DNA from: Nitrogeniibacter mangrovi
Lineage (GTDB): Bacteria; Pseudomonadota; Gammaproteobacteria; Burkholderiales; Rhodocyclaceae
Length of the DNA stretch: 64,000 nucleotides
Direction of reading: 5' to 3'
Assembly: GCF_010983895.1 (NCBI RefSeq)
Contig: NZ_CP048836.1
Coordinates: forward strand, 496,001-560,000
Part shown: positions 38,179-47,389 of the stretch, piece by piece
How positions within the stretch are numbered: position 1 is the first letter of the stretch
Layout: every line of letters starts with the position of its first letter
Made by a program: the position numbers and the translations under genes
The notes under the pieces: model-generated
What the model saw: only the letters and a program-made list of their open reading frames with translations
Database searches by the model: none
Told to the model about the DNA's origin: nothing

Positions 38179-39327
38179 TCAGCCCGCCGGGGGCAGGCAC
38201 ACCCAGCCGTCCATGAGCATGCGCGCGCTGCGCCGCATGACCGCCGCTTCGAGCACGCGCCGGCCGTCGTCCGCGCGCACCGTGGCGCCCACCTCGGCAC
38301 GGCCGGAGGGATGGCCGATGCGCAGCGGGCCGGCCGGTTCCGCGCCGAGCTGGCGCGCCACGATGGAGCCCGGAATGGCTGCCGCCGCGGCGATGGCGAT
38401 GGCCGCGGTGCCGGGAATGGCATGGTGGAACACGCCCATGGACAGCACCCGGGTGAGCAGGTCGGTGCTCTCGGCGGCGAAGGCGCGCCCGTCCGCCGCG
38501 ATGAAGTCCGCGCTCGGGGCCATGAAGGCGAGCTTGGGGGTGTGTTGGCGGGCGGCCGCCTCCTCGGGTGTGGCGGCCAGCCCCATGGCCAGCGCACCGA
38601 GGATGCGGATCCGTTCGCAGCGCTCGCGCAGGGCCGCGTCCGCGTTCAGTTGCGCCTGCGGTGCGGTGCAGTCGATGCCCAGGGTGGTGGCGGCGACGAA
38701 CACCATCGGATTGCCGGCATTGACCAGCGAGGCTTCCAGGGTCGTGCCGTCCGCCAGCGTGAGCGTATCGACCCCGCGCCCGGTGGGCAGGATGCCGCCA
38801 TCCGCCGCGCCACCCGGGTCGAGAAAGCTCAGCGTGATCGCCGCGCCCGGATGCGCCACCCCGTCGAGCACGAAGGTGCCGTGCTCCACCGCCCGGTGCC
38901 CGGCCACCGGCACCCGCGCGAGAATGCGCTTGCCCAGGTTGCCCTGCCACAAGCGCACCGTGACCTCGCCCTGTGCCGGCGCCTCGATCAGCCCGCGGTG
39001 CAGGGCGAAGGGCGCCACCGCGGCGGTGAGATTGCCGCAGTTGCCGGACCAGTCGATGGTGGTGCCGTCGACCGGCACCTGGCCGAACCAGTAGTCCACG
39101 TCGCTGTCCTCCCGCGCCGAGCGGGCCACGAGCACCACCTTGCTGGTGCTCGAGGTCGCGCCGCCGAGCCCGTCGATCTGCTTGCCGTAGGGGTCGGGGC
39201 TGCCCATGGCGCGGACCAGCAGCGCATCGCGCGCCGCCGGATCGGTCGGCAGGTCGTCGGCGACCAGGAACAGGCCCTTGCTGGTGCCGCCACGCATCCA
39301 GGTGGCGGGGAAACGAAGCTGTGTCAT
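38179..39327 (-). CDS. PrpF-family isomerase (2-methylaconitate / 4-oxalomesaconate tautomerase-like)
   Basis: This 382-residue protein has a diaminopimelate-epimerase-like double fold. It starts FPATWMRGGTSKGLFLVADDLP, followed by IDGLGGATSSTSKVVLV and WSGNCGNLTAAVAPFAL with the active-site cysteine, VNAGNPMVFVAA and GHPSGRAEVGATVR. Family members isomerise 2-methylaconitate or tautomerise oxalomesaconate. No methylcitrate or gallate genes are adjacent, so the substrate remains open. The longer upstream frame is rejected because homology begins at this ATG. Confidence 0.88.
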   Translation of the reverse strand: MTQLRFPATWMRGGTSKGLFLVADDLPTDPAARDALLVRAMGSPDPYGKQIDGLGGATSSTSKVVLVARSAREDSDVDYWFGQVPVDGTTIDWSGNCGNLTAAVAPFALHRGLIEAPAQGEVTVRLWQGNLGKRILARVPVAGHRAVEHGTFVLDGVAHPGAAITLSFLDPGGAADGGILPTGRGVDTLTLADGTTLEASLVNAGNPMVFVAATTLGIDCTAPQAQLNADAALRERCERIRILGALAMGLAATPEEAAARQHTPKLAFMAPSADFIAADGRAFAAESTDLLTRVLSMGVFHHAIPGTAAIAIAAAAAIPGSIVARQLGAEPAGPLRIGHPSGRAEVGATVRADDGRRVLEAAVMRRSARMLMDGWVCLPPAG

Positions 39328-39478
39328 GGGCGGAGAATAGCCGAGAACGGGGCAGGGGCGTGGCTCGACATGCTTTCGAGCCGGTGGCGCGCTGCCGGCA
39401 AGCGTAGGATGCATCCTATGCCGCCATCGTCCGTGGATCGCCCGGGCGGTGCGTTGGGCTCGTGAAGGTGAAAACGCG

Positions 39479-41989
39479 ATGAACACGGAGTTTCCCACAG
39501 GGCTGTCCGCGGCCGAAGCGGCGCGGCGCCGGGCCCGGGAGGGGCCGAACGAGCTGGGCGTCGAGCGCCGGCGGACCGTGACGCGCATTGCCCTGGAGGT
39601 GGTGCGCGAGCCGATGTTTCTGCTGCTGCTCGGCGCGGGGGCCATCTACCTGGCCATGGGCGACGCCCATGAAGCGGTGATCCTGCTCGGCTTCGTGGTC
39701 ATCATCATGGGGGTCTCCATCCTTCAGGAGATGCGCACCGAGCATGCCCTGGAAGCCCTGCGCGATCTGTCCAGCCCGCGGGCCCTGGTGATCCGGGACG
39801 GGAGCCCGAACCGAATCGCGGGGCGCGACGTGGTGCGCGGCGACATCCTGATCCTCGCCGAGGGCGACCGGGTGCCGGCGGACGGTGTCGTGCTTCAGGC
39901 CCACGAACTGGCGGCGGACGAGTCGATGCTCACTGGTGAATCCGAGGCCGTGGACAAACACCCGGAGAGTGACCGGGTGTATGCCGGGACGCTGCTCGTT
40001 CGCGGGCAGGGGCTGATGGAGGTGACCGCGATCGGCACCGACACCGAACTGGGGCGCATCGGCAAATCGCTGGAGCGCATTGACGCCCAGGCCTCGCCCC
40101 TGCATGACGAAGTCGGCCGGCTCACGCAGCGCCTGGCGCTGATCGGGATCGGCGTGTGCGTGGCGCTCGCCCTCCTTTACCGCGCCCTGCGGGGGGGCTG
40201 GATGGACGGCTTGCTGGCGGGCATCACCCTGGCCATGGGCATCCTGCCGCAGGAATTCCCGGTGATCATGATCGTGTTCTTCGCCCTCGGCGCGCGGCGC
40301 ATTGCCCGCCAACGGGTGCTGACCCGGCGCCTGAATGCGATCGAGACCCTGGGCGAGACCACGGTGCTGTGCGTCGACAAGACGGGCACACTGACCCAGA
40401 ACCGGATGGCGGTCGCGGCCCTGGCGGTGGGCGAGCGGATTCTCGAGGTCCGGCAGCTCGGGACGGATGCGCTGCCCGAGCGCTATCACGAGCTGCTCGA
40501 GTATGCGGTGCTCGCCAGCGAGATCGATCCCCACGATCCGATGGAGCAGGCCTTTCACCGCTTCGCCCACGACTATCTGGCGAGCACGGAGCACCTGCAT
40601 CCGGACTGGTCGCTGGCGCGCGAATACGAGATGTCCCCCGAACTGCTCGCCATGTCGCATCTGTGGCAAGGCAAGCCGGCCGATCCGGCGGTGGTGGCGA
40701 GCAAAGGGGCACCGGAGGCCATCGCCGATCTTTGTCATCTCGACGACGCCGGGCGGCGACGGATGGACCGGCAGGCCGAAGCCCTGGCGGACCGTGGCCT
40801 GCGCGTGCTCGCCATCGCCAAGGCGACGTCCGGCCGCGGTGCGCACTGGCCCGAGATCCAGCACGATTTCGATTTCGAGTTCGTCGGCCTGGTGGGCCTG
40901 GCCGACCCGTTGCGGCCCGAGGTGCCCGAGGCCGTGGCCGAATGCCGCCGGGCCGGCATCCGGGTGGTGATGATCACGGGGGATCATCCGCGCACGGCCT
41001 GTGCGATCGCCACCGCGGCCGGCATCGACGGCGACGTCGTCCTCAGCGGTGCCGAACTGGCCGGCCTGGATGCCGGCGAGCGCGCGTCCCGGATCGCGTC
41101 GGTCGGCGTGTTCGCCCGCGTGACCCCGCAGCAGAAGCTCGACATCGTCGAGGCGTTCAAGGCGCGTGGCGACGTGGTGGCGATGACCGGCGATGGGGTG
41201 AACGACGCGCCAGCCCTCAAGTCGGCCCACATCGGGATCGCCATGGGCAAGCGGGGGACCGATGTGGCCCGTGAGGCCGCGTCGCTGGTGCTGCTGGAAG
41301 ACGACTTTTCGGCCATCGTGGCGGCCATCCGGCTGGGGCGGCGCATCTTCGCCAACCTGCGCCAGGCCCTGGTCTACACCCTGGCCGTTCACGTGCCCAT
41401 CGTCGGCCTGGCCGTCCTGCCCCTGATCTTCGGAATGCCGGTGATTCTGGCCCCCATCCATATCGCCTTTCTCGAGCTGGTCATCGATCCGGCCTGTTCG
41501 GTGGTTTTCGAGGCACAACGGGGGCGCGACGACCTGATGGCACAGCCGCCGCGCACGCCGGCCGAACGCCTGCTGCCGACCGTCCAGCTGGTCTTCAGCC
41601 TGATCCTGGGCGCCCTGACCACGATCGTGTGCCTGCTGGCCTACCGGGAGTTCCTGGTGCGCGGCACGGCGCTGGAGGTCGCACGCGCGCTGGTGTTCGT
41701 GGTGATGGTCGTGGCCAACGCGGCGCTCATCTTCTCGTGCCGTTCGCCCGATCCGCTCTGGCGCCGTGCCGGCGGGGGCCTGTCGGGTGCGCGCGCCTGG
41801 GTGGTCGGGAGCACCCTGGTCGCGCTGGCGGGGGTCACGCTGGTGCCGCAGATCGCGGCGGCGTTTGCGTTTCAGGTGCCGTCGCCGGTCCTGTGGGCCG
41901 CGGCCTTCTGCGTCGGGATCGGAACGCTGGCGTTGTTCGAGGTGGCGAAAACGGCGTTGAACGCGATGCACCGCCCGCGGACGGGGTGA
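39479..41989 (+). CDS. Cation-transporting P-type ATPase
   Basis: This 836-residue ion pump has SAAEAARRRAREGPNELG as the N-terminal actuator start, DESMLTGESEAVDKHPESDR (TGES) in the actuator, VLCVDKTGTLTQNRMAV with the phosphorylated aspartate, MITGDHPRTACAIA and AMTGDGVNDAPALKSAHIGIAMG in the catalytic domain. The fourth membrane helix reads AMGILPQEFPVIMIVF, so PQEFP stands where calcium pumps have PEGLP, which leaves the ion unclear (calcium, magnesium or manganese). It stands alone, and no regulator is adjacent. Confidence 0.92.
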   Translation: MNTEFPTGLSAAEAARRRAREGPNELGVERRRTVTRIALEVVREPMFLLLLGAGAIYLAMGDAHEAVILLGFVVIIMGVSILQEMRTEHALEALRDLSSPRALVIRDGSPNRIAGRDVVRGDILILAEGDRVPADGVVLQAHELAADESMLTGESEAVDKHPESDRVYAGTLLVRGQGLMEVTAIGTDTELGRIGKSLERIDAQASPLHDEVGRLTQRLALIGIGVCVALALLYRALRGGWMDGLLAGITLAMGILPQEFPVIMIVFFALGARRIARQRVLTRRLNAIETLGETTVLCVDKTGTLTQNRMAVAALAVGERILEVRQLGTDALPERYHELLEYAVLASEIDPHDPMEQAFHRFAHDYLASTEHLHPDWSLAREYEMSPELLAMSHLWQGKPADPAVVASKGAPEAIADLCHLDDAGRRRMDRQAEALADRGLRVLAIAKATSGRGAHWPEIQHDFDFEFVGLVGLADPLRPEVPEAVAECRRAGIRVVMITGDHPRTACAIATAAGIDGDVVLSGAELAGLDAGERASRIASVGVFARVTPQQKLDIVEAFKARGDVVAMTGDGVNDAPALKSAHIGIAMGKRGTDVAREAASLVLLEDDFSAIVAAIRLGRRIFANLRQALVYTLAVHVPIVGLAVLPLIFGMPVILAPIHIAFLELVIDPACSVVFEAQRGRDDLMAQPPRTPAERLLPTVQLVFSLILGALTTIVCLLAYREFLVRGTALEVARALVFVVMVVANAALIFSCRSPDPLWRRAGGGLSGARAWVVGSTLVALAGVTLVPQIAAAFAFQVPSPVLWAAAFCVGIGTLALFEVAKTALNAMHRPRTG

Positions 41990-42056
41990 CGTGAGCGCCA
42001 GCGCCCGGTGCAACCGCCGGTGAAGGCGGCGGCGCCGGGCATCGTGCGCGGGCGCC

Positions 42057-42497
42057 TCACCAGGCCTTGTAGGGCAGGAACTTGCCGTTCATGGTGATCA
42101 CGACGCGATCGCCCTTGGGGTTCTCTTCCTTGCCCACGTCCAGGGAGAAGTCGATGGCGCTCATGATGCCGTCGCCGAATTGCTCCTGGATCACTTCCTT
42201 GAGCGTTTCGCCATACACGCCGACGATTTCGTAGAGGCGATAGATGAGCGGGTCCTGGGGGACCGCCCGGTCCCAGGTCTTGGTCGGGTATTCCATCAAC
42301 ACCGTCTTCGCCTCGGCGGGCAGACCCAGCACCGAGCACAGCTTGTCGGCCGCGGCCTCGCCCATGCTGTTCATGCCCAGGCAGGCCGAGGTCGTCCAGA
42401 CCGGATTCATGCCCACCTCCGCGGCAATGCCCTCCCAACTCAGGCCCTTGGCCTTCTTGGCCAGGATGATGGCTTCGATGACGTCTTCACGCTTCAT
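42057..42497 (-). CDS. cynS: Cyanate hydratase (cyanase)
   Basis: This 146-residue enzyme breaks cyanate with bicarbonate to ammonia and CO2. An N-terminal helix-turn-helix-like domain (KREDVIEAIILAKKAKGLSWEGIAAEVGM) is followed by the catalytic part DPLIYRLYEIVGVYGETLKEVIQEQFGDGIMSAIDF with the arginine, glutamate and serine of the decameric active site. The start is at MKREDV with a GAGGAGCG site, and a longer frame lacks homology. No cynT or cyanate transporter is beside it. The GNAT-carbonic anhydrase fusion lies 30 kb away. Confidence 0.94.
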   Translation of the reverse strand: MKREDVIEAIILAKKAKGLSWEGIAAEVGMNPVWTTSACLGMNSMGEAAADKLCSVLGLPAEAKTVLMEYPTKTWDRAVPQDPLIYRLYEIVGVYGETLKEVIQEQFGDGIMSAIDFSLDVGKEENPKGDRVVITMNGKFLPYKAW

Positions 42498-42845
42498 GTG
42501 CTCGCTCCTCGATGACGGATTCAGGATGGTTGAAGCCCCAAGCCAGTGCAGTCTCACGCCTCATGCACCAACACAAGGCCCCTGTCTGCCGGCGACCGGC
42601 CGCAAAGGCCGTGCGGAAGCTCAGGTCCACCCCCGTCGACGCAAGGGACATGCCTGTTGCACGCGAGCGCAGGGAAGCCCCGCCCTGTCCGAGACCGGAG
42701 GGGCGCACGGCCGGCCATCCCGCCGAATTGCCCGCGTTGGCGGCAGCCGGTAGTCTGGAGCTTCCCTTCACCTGCCGGACGCCGACATCTCCAAGCGGTT
42801 GCCGGGTTTCGACTGGCGCGCCATTTCACGAGGGCCCGTACGGCC
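42498..42845. other. Intergenic stretch with no recognisable gene
   Basis: Apart from the cynS ribosome site, only overlapping frames without family features are seen. The region should contain the cynS promoter on the minus strand. No terminator, repeat or RNA structure stands out. Confidence 0.5.
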
Positions 42846-42980
42846 ATGCTGAGCATCGACAATCCCTGGTTCGTGCCGCAGTTGTACCTGCTGGTCGGCA
42901 CGACCTGCGCGCTGGCGGCGCTCGCCGGCTTCTGGGCGCAGGCCTGCCCGCCCGCCGACGCGCGGCCGAGCCTTCCCTGA
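42846..42980 (+). CDS. Possible small membrane protein, 44 residues
   Basis: This frame gives MLSIDNPWFVPQLYLLVGTT followed by CALAALAGFWAQAC, one clear membrane-spanning stretch, then a short hydrophilic proline-rich tail. No strong ribosome site is present and no family is recognised. It could be a real small membrane protein or chance. It lies in the spacer between cynS and the GMC oxidoreductase. Confidence 0.3.
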   Translation: MLSIDNPWFVPQLYLLVGTTCALAALAGFWAQACPPADARPSLP

Positions 42981-43022
42981 CGCCGGCCTGGCCGGCATGG
43001 ACACGCGGGCGGCGCCCGCCCC

Positions 43023-44657
43023 TCAGGCGCGCGCGTCGCGCCGGTCTTCGCGAATCATCTGCGCGCCGCGGCTGGCGATCATGATGGTGGGCGAGCTGGT
43101 GTTGCCCGAGGTGATGGTGGGCATGATCGAGGCGTCCACCACCCGCAGGCCGGCGATCCCGCGCACCCGCAATCGGCTGTCGGTCACCGCCGTGTCGTCG
43201 TCGGCCCGGCCCATCCTGCAGGTGCCCACCGGGTGGAAGATGGTGGTGCCGATGTGCCCCGCCGCCACGGCCAGATCCGCGTCGCTGTCATAGCCCGGGC
43301 CGGGCAGATGCTCCTGCGGCCGATAAGGCGCCAGCGCGGCCTGTCCGGCGATGCGCCGGGTCAGGCGGATGGCCTTGGCGGCCTTGATGCGGTCGGCCTC
43401 GTGGGAGAGGTAGTTGGGCGCGATCCTGGGCGCCGTGGCCGGGTCGCGATCGCGGATGTGGATGCTGCCGCGCGACTGCGGGCGCAGGTCGCACACGCTC
43501 GCGGTGAAGGCGGGGAAGGTGTGCAGCGGGTCGCCGAACTTGTCCAGCGACAGCGGCTGCACGTGATATTCCAGGTCGGGGGTGGCGACCGTCTCGTCGG
43601 AGCAGGCGAACAGGCCCAGCTGGCTCGGCGCCATGGTGAGCGGGCCGCGCTTGAACAGGGCGTAGTCCAGCGCCATCTTCATTTTCCCGAACAGGCTGTT
43701 GGCCTGCCGGTTGAGGGTGTGGATGCCCTGCACCTTGTAGATGCTGCGCAGCTGCAGGTGGTCCTGCAGGTTGTTGCCGACGCCGGGCAGGGCGTGCGCC
43801 ACGTCGATGCCGAGCGACTGGAGCAGCGCCGGGTCGCCCACCCCCGAGCGCTGCAGGATGCCGGGCGAGCCCACGGCGCCAGCGGCCAGCACCGTCTCGA
43901 TGCGGCACGTCGCCACGCAGGTCTCGTCGCCGCGGCGAAATGCGATGCCCGTGACCCGCGCACCGTCCATCACCAGCTTGTCCGACAGGGCGCCGGTGAC
44001 GATGTGCAGGTTGGGCCGCTGGCGCACCGGGTCGAGGAAGCCGCGCACCGCGCTCCAGCGCGTGCCCTTCTTCTGGTTCACCTCGAAGGGGCTCACCCCC
44101 AGATTGTTGCCCCGGTTGAAGTCCGGTGTCGCCGGCACGCCGGCCTGCGCGGCGGCCTCGGCAAAGCGGTCGAGGATGTCCCAGCGCAGGCGCTGCTGCT
44201 CCACCCGCCATTCGCCGCCGCTGCCATGGTGTTCGCCTTCGCCGTGCCAGTGGTCTTCCACGCCCTTGAACACCGGCAGCACCTGGTCCCAGGCCCAGCC
44301 GGCATCCCCGGTGAGCGCGGCCCATTCGTCGTAGTCGCGCGCCTGGCCACGCAGGTAGAGCATGGCGTTGATCAGGGTACTGCCGCCCAGGCCCTTGCCG
44401 CGCGCATAGAGGATGCTGCGCCCGTTCAGGCCCGGCTCGGGCTCGGTCCGGTAGCACCAGTCGGTGCGCGGGTTGTTGATGCAGTACAGGTAGCCGACCG
44501 GAATCTTCGTCCAGATCCATTTTTCGTCGTTGCCGGCCTCGAGCAGCAGCACCGAGATGTCCGGATCGGCCGAGAGCCGGTTGGCCAGCACGCAGCCGGC
44601 CGCGCCGCCGCCGGCGATGATGTAGTCGAATTCGCCGAAGTCTTTCATGGTCGCCAT
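43023..44657 (-). CDS. GMC-family FAD-dependent oxidoreductase (choline/alcohol dehydrogenase-like)
   Basis: This 544-residue flavoprotein has DYIIAGGGAAGCVLANRLSAD as the FAD dinucleotide fold, GKGLGGSTLINAMLYLRGQARDYDEW as GMC signature 1, AGAVGSPGILQRSGVG as signature 2, and GTTIFHPVGTCRMG plus DASIMPTITSGNTSSPTIMIASRGA for the catalytic histidine and asparagine region. It oxidises an alcohol, possibly choline or a hydroxy acid. It begins 5 bases after the mmsA stop, so the two are one operon. A second ATG three codons downstream is also possible. Confidence 0.9.
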   Translation of the reverse strand: MATMKDFGEFDYIIAGGGAAGCVLANRLSADPDISVLLLEAGNDEKWIWTKIPVGYLYCINNPRTDWCYRTEPEPGLNGRSILYARGKGLGGSTLINAMLYLRGQARDYDEWAALTGDAGWAWDQVLPVFKGVEDHWHGEGEHHGSGGEWRVEQQRLRWDILDRFAEAAAQAGVPATPDFNRGNNLGVSPFEVNQKKGTRWSAVRGFLDPVRQRPNLHIVTGALSDKLVMDGARVTGIAFRRGDETCVATCRIETVLAAGAVGSPGILQRSGVGDPALLQSLGIDVAHALPGVGNNLQDHLQLRSIYKVQGIHTLNRQANSLFGKMKMALDYALFKRGPLTMAPSQLGLFACSDETVATPDLEYHVQPLSLDKFGDPLHTFPAFTASVCDLRPQSRGSIHIRDRDPATAPRIAPNYLSHEADRIKAAKAIRLTRRIAGQAALAPYRPQEHLPGPGYDSDADLAVAAGHIGTTIFHPVGTCRMGRADDDTAVTDSRLRVRGIAGLRVVDASIMPTITSGNTSSPTIMIASRGAQMIREDRRDARA

Positions 44658-44662
44658 CCCGA

Positions 44663-46177
44663 TCAATTCACGGGCATGACGAATTCGGGGCCTTTCGAGC
44701 CGCTGTCGGGCCAGCGCTGCATGATGCTCTTGTAGCGGGTGTAGAAGCGCACGCCCTCTTCGCCATAGGCGTGGTGGTCGCCGAACAGGCTGGCCTTCCA
44801 GCCGCCGAACGAATGCCAGGCCATGGGCACCGGGATGGGCACGTTGATGCCCACCATGCCGATGTGGATGCGGTTGGCGAATTCCTGCGCGGTGCGCCCG
44901 TCGCGGGTGTAGCAGGCCACGCCGTTGCCGAAGGCGTGGTCGTTGATGAGCGCCACCGCCTCGGCGAAGGTGTCCACCCGCACCACGCACAGCACCGGCC
45001 CGAAGATCTCTTCCTCATAGATCTTCATGCCCGGCTTCACCTGGTCGAACAGGGTGGCACCGGTGAAGAAGCCGTGCTCGCGGCCCGGCACGGTGAGGCC
45101 GCGCCCGTCCATCACCAGGGTGGCGCCTTCCTTGACCCCGGTGTCGATATAGCCCTCGATGCGCGCCTTGGCCTCGGCGGTGACGATGGGGCCCATGTCG
45201 GCGCCCTCGGCCTCGCCGTCGTTGATGGTGAGCGCGGCGGCGCGGGTCTGGATCTTGTCGATCAGCTCGTCGGCAATGTGGCCCACGGCCACCGCCACCG
45301 AGATCGCCATGCAGCGCTCGCCGGCCGAGCCATACGCAGCGCCGATGAGGGCGTCGGCGGCCTGGTCCAGGTCGGCATCGGGCATCACCACCATGTGGTT
45401 CTTGGCGCCGCCCAGGGCCTGGGCGCGCTTGCCGTGGTGGGCCGCGGTCTCGTAGATGTAGCGGGCGATCGGGGTGGAGCCCACGAAGCTCACCGCCTGC
45501 ACGTCCGGGTGGGCGAGCAGAGTGTCCACCGCCCGCTTGTCGCCCTGCACCACGTTGAAGATACCGTCGGGCAGGCCCGCGTCCTGGAACAGCTCGGCGG
45601 TCAGCAGCGAGGGCGACGGGTCGCGCTCGGAGGGCTTGAGGATGAAGGCGTTGCCGCAGGCAATGGCGACGGGCGCCATCCACATGGGCACCATGAAGGG
45701 GAAGTTGAACGGGGTGATGCCGGCGGTGACGCCCAGCGGGTGGCGCTGCGACCAGTTGGCGATGCCGCCGCCGACGTTGTCCGAATACTGGCCCTTGAGC
45801 AGCTGCGGGATGCCGCAGGCGAATTCGATTACCTCCAGCCCGCGCTGCACTTCGCCCTGCGCATCGGGCAAGGTCTTGCCGTGCTCGCGGGTGATCAGGC
45901 GGGCGAGGTCCTTCGAGTGGCGTTCCACCAGCGCCTTCATCCTGAACATCACCCGCGCGCGGCGCTGGGCGGCCATCTCGCCCCAGGCCACCTGGGCCCT
46001 GGCGGCGCTGGCCACGGCGGCGTTCACATCGGCCTCGGAAGCCAGGCCGACCTGGCGTGCCACTTCGCCCAGGGCCGGGTCGAACACCGGTTTGTGCGCA
46101 TCGCCGGTCGCCTCGACGGGTTTGCCGTCGATCCAGTGGGGGATCGTGTCCGGGGCCTTGATGTAAGTGAAACTCAT
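44663..46177 (-). CDS. mmsA: CoA-acylating methylmalonate-semialdehyde dehydrogenase
   Basis: It converts methylmalonate semialdehyde (or malonate semialdehyde) plus CoA and NAD to propionyl- or acetyl-CoA in valine or inositol breakdown. In its 504 residues, [59 protein letters not shown] and [17 protein letters not shown] carry the active-site cysteine and the CoA-acylating subgroup features. [15 protein letters not shown] follows. It is divergent from a LysR regulator and cotranscribed with the GMC enzyme. Confidence 0.95.
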   Translation of the reverse strand: MSFTYIKAPDTIPHWIDGKPVEATGDAHKPVFDPALGEVARQVGLASEADVNAAVASAARAQVAWGEMAAQRRARVMFRMKALVERHSKDLARLITREHGKTLPDAQGEVQRGLEVIEFACGIPQLLKGQYSDNVGGGIANWSQRHPLGVTAGITPFNFPFMVPMWMAPVAIACGNAFILKPSERDPSPSLLTAELFQDAGLPDGIFNVVQGDKRAVDTLLAHPDVQAVSFVGSTPIARYIYETAAHHGKRAQALGGAKNHMVVMPDADLDQAADALIGAAYGSAGERCMAISVAVAVGHIADELIDKIQTRAAALTINDGEAEGADMGPIVTAEAKARIEGYIDTGVKEGATLVMDGRGLTVPGREHGFFTGATLFDQVKPGMKIYEEEIFGPVLCVVRVDTFAEAVALINDHAFGNGVACYTRDGRTAQEFANRIHIGMVGINVPIPVPMAWHSFGGWKASLFGDHHAYGEEGVRFYTRYKSIMQRWPDSGSKGPEFVMPVN

Positions 46178-46220
46178 GGATGTCTCTCCGCGCTCGTGAA
46201 GGGGTTCGGGTGTGGCATGT

Positions 46221-46290
46221 ATTGAAGCCCTGATTCTTCAGGGCGTCCAATGACTTCTGCTTGATTGAGATATATCGATCGCTTATAACG
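46221..46290. promoter_or_regulatory. Divergent control region between mmsA and lysR genes
   Basis: GCCCTGA and TCAGGGC form a perfect inverted repeat with a 4-base spacer (46227-46244). An AT-rich ATATATCGATCGCTTATAA segment lies closer to the LysR start. LysR regulators bind such imperfect dyads between divergent genes. Which dyad is the operator is not decided. Confidence 0.5.
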
Positions 46291-46294
46291 TGGC

Positions 46295-47185
46295 ATGGAT
46301 ATCCAGTGGCTCAAGGCCTTCGTCACCGTCGCCCGGGAGGGCAACCTCACCCGCGCCGCCGAGCGCCTGTTCGTCACCCAGCCGGCCCTGAGCCTGCAGA
46401 TCAAGAAGCTGCAGGCGGGGCTCGAGCTCACTTTGTTCGAGCGCACCCCGCGCGGCATGCGCCTGACCGAGGCGGGCCAGCGCCTGCTGCCGGTGGCCGA
46501 GCGCGCGCTCGGCGGGGTGGCGGAGTTTCGCGCCGCCGCTGCCGGCCTCAAGGACACGGTCAGCGGCCGCCTGCGCCTGGGCACCATCGTCGATCCGGAG
46601 TTCCTGCGTCTGGGCGCCTTCCTGAGTGCGCTGGCGGAGCGCCATCCGGCGCTGTCCTTCGAGCTCTCCCACGGCATGTCGGGCACCGTGACCCGGCGGG
46701 TGGAGCAGGGCGAGCTGGACGTGGCCTATACCCTCGGGCCACCGGGTTTCCCGGATCTGGCCGGGCGCTTTCAGGTCGTGGGCCTCACCGATTTCAGCTA
46801 CCGCGTGGTCGCCCCGCCCGGCTGGGCCGGGCAGGTGCGGGGCAAGGGCTGGCGCGAGCTGGCCGCGCTGCCCTGGATCGAGACCCCGCCGGACTCGGTC
46901 CATAACCGCCTGCTCACCAAGGTGTTCGCCGCCGAGGGCGTGCATCCGCATGTGGTCGCCCGGGTCGACCTGGAGCCTTCCATGCTCGATCTGGTCCGTT
47001 CCGGCGTCGCCCTGGCGCTGGCGCGCGACAGCCTCGCCCTGCGCGCCGCCCATGCCGAGGGGGTGGTGATCGCCGATGCGGTGTCCCTGGCGGCGGAGCT
47101 GGGACTCGTCTGCCGGGCGGACCGGAGCACCGAGGCGCCGATCAAGGCGGCGCTGGCGGTGGTCGAAGGGGTGTGGCGGGGCTGA
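46295..47185 (+). CDS. LysR-family transcriptional regulator
   Basis: This 296-residue protein has MDIQWLKAFVTVAREGNLTRAAERLFVTQPALSLQIKKLQ as the winged helix and RLRLGTIVDPEFLRLGAFLSAL opening the effector-binding domain. It is divergent from mmsA and probably controls mmsA and the GMC oxidoreductase gene in response to a valine- or alcohol-derived compound. The ribosome site is weak. Confidence 0.9.
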   Translation: MDIQWLKAFVTVAREGNLTRAAERLFVTQPALSLQIKKLQAGLELTLFERTPRGMRLTEAGQRLLPVAERALGGVAEFRAAAAGLKDTVSGRLRLGTIVDPEFLRLGAFLSALAERHPALSFELSHGMSGTVTRRVEQGELDVAYTLGPPGFPDLAGRFQVVGLTDFSYRVVAPPGWAGQVRGKGWRELAALPWIETPPDSVHNRLLTKVFAAEGVHPHVVARVDLEPSMLDLVRSGVALALARDSLALRAAHAEGVVIADAVSLAAELGLVCRADRSTEAPIKAALAVVEGVWRG

Positions 47186-47389
47186 GCCGGTCGCGCGGGC
47201 ACTGCCGCGACGCCCGGCACTGCGCGTCCGCGGGTGTGCGCCGCTGCCTCAAGATGCGGGGCCATCTGGCCGTAAATACCGGTTGAGTGAATTCCATGGT
47301 TCGGCCACGGATTTCGCGCGCGAAGTTCGCTCCGGGAGATCGTGCTGTCGACGACACCGGCGCGACGCCACGCCTTTTGCCCGGAAACC

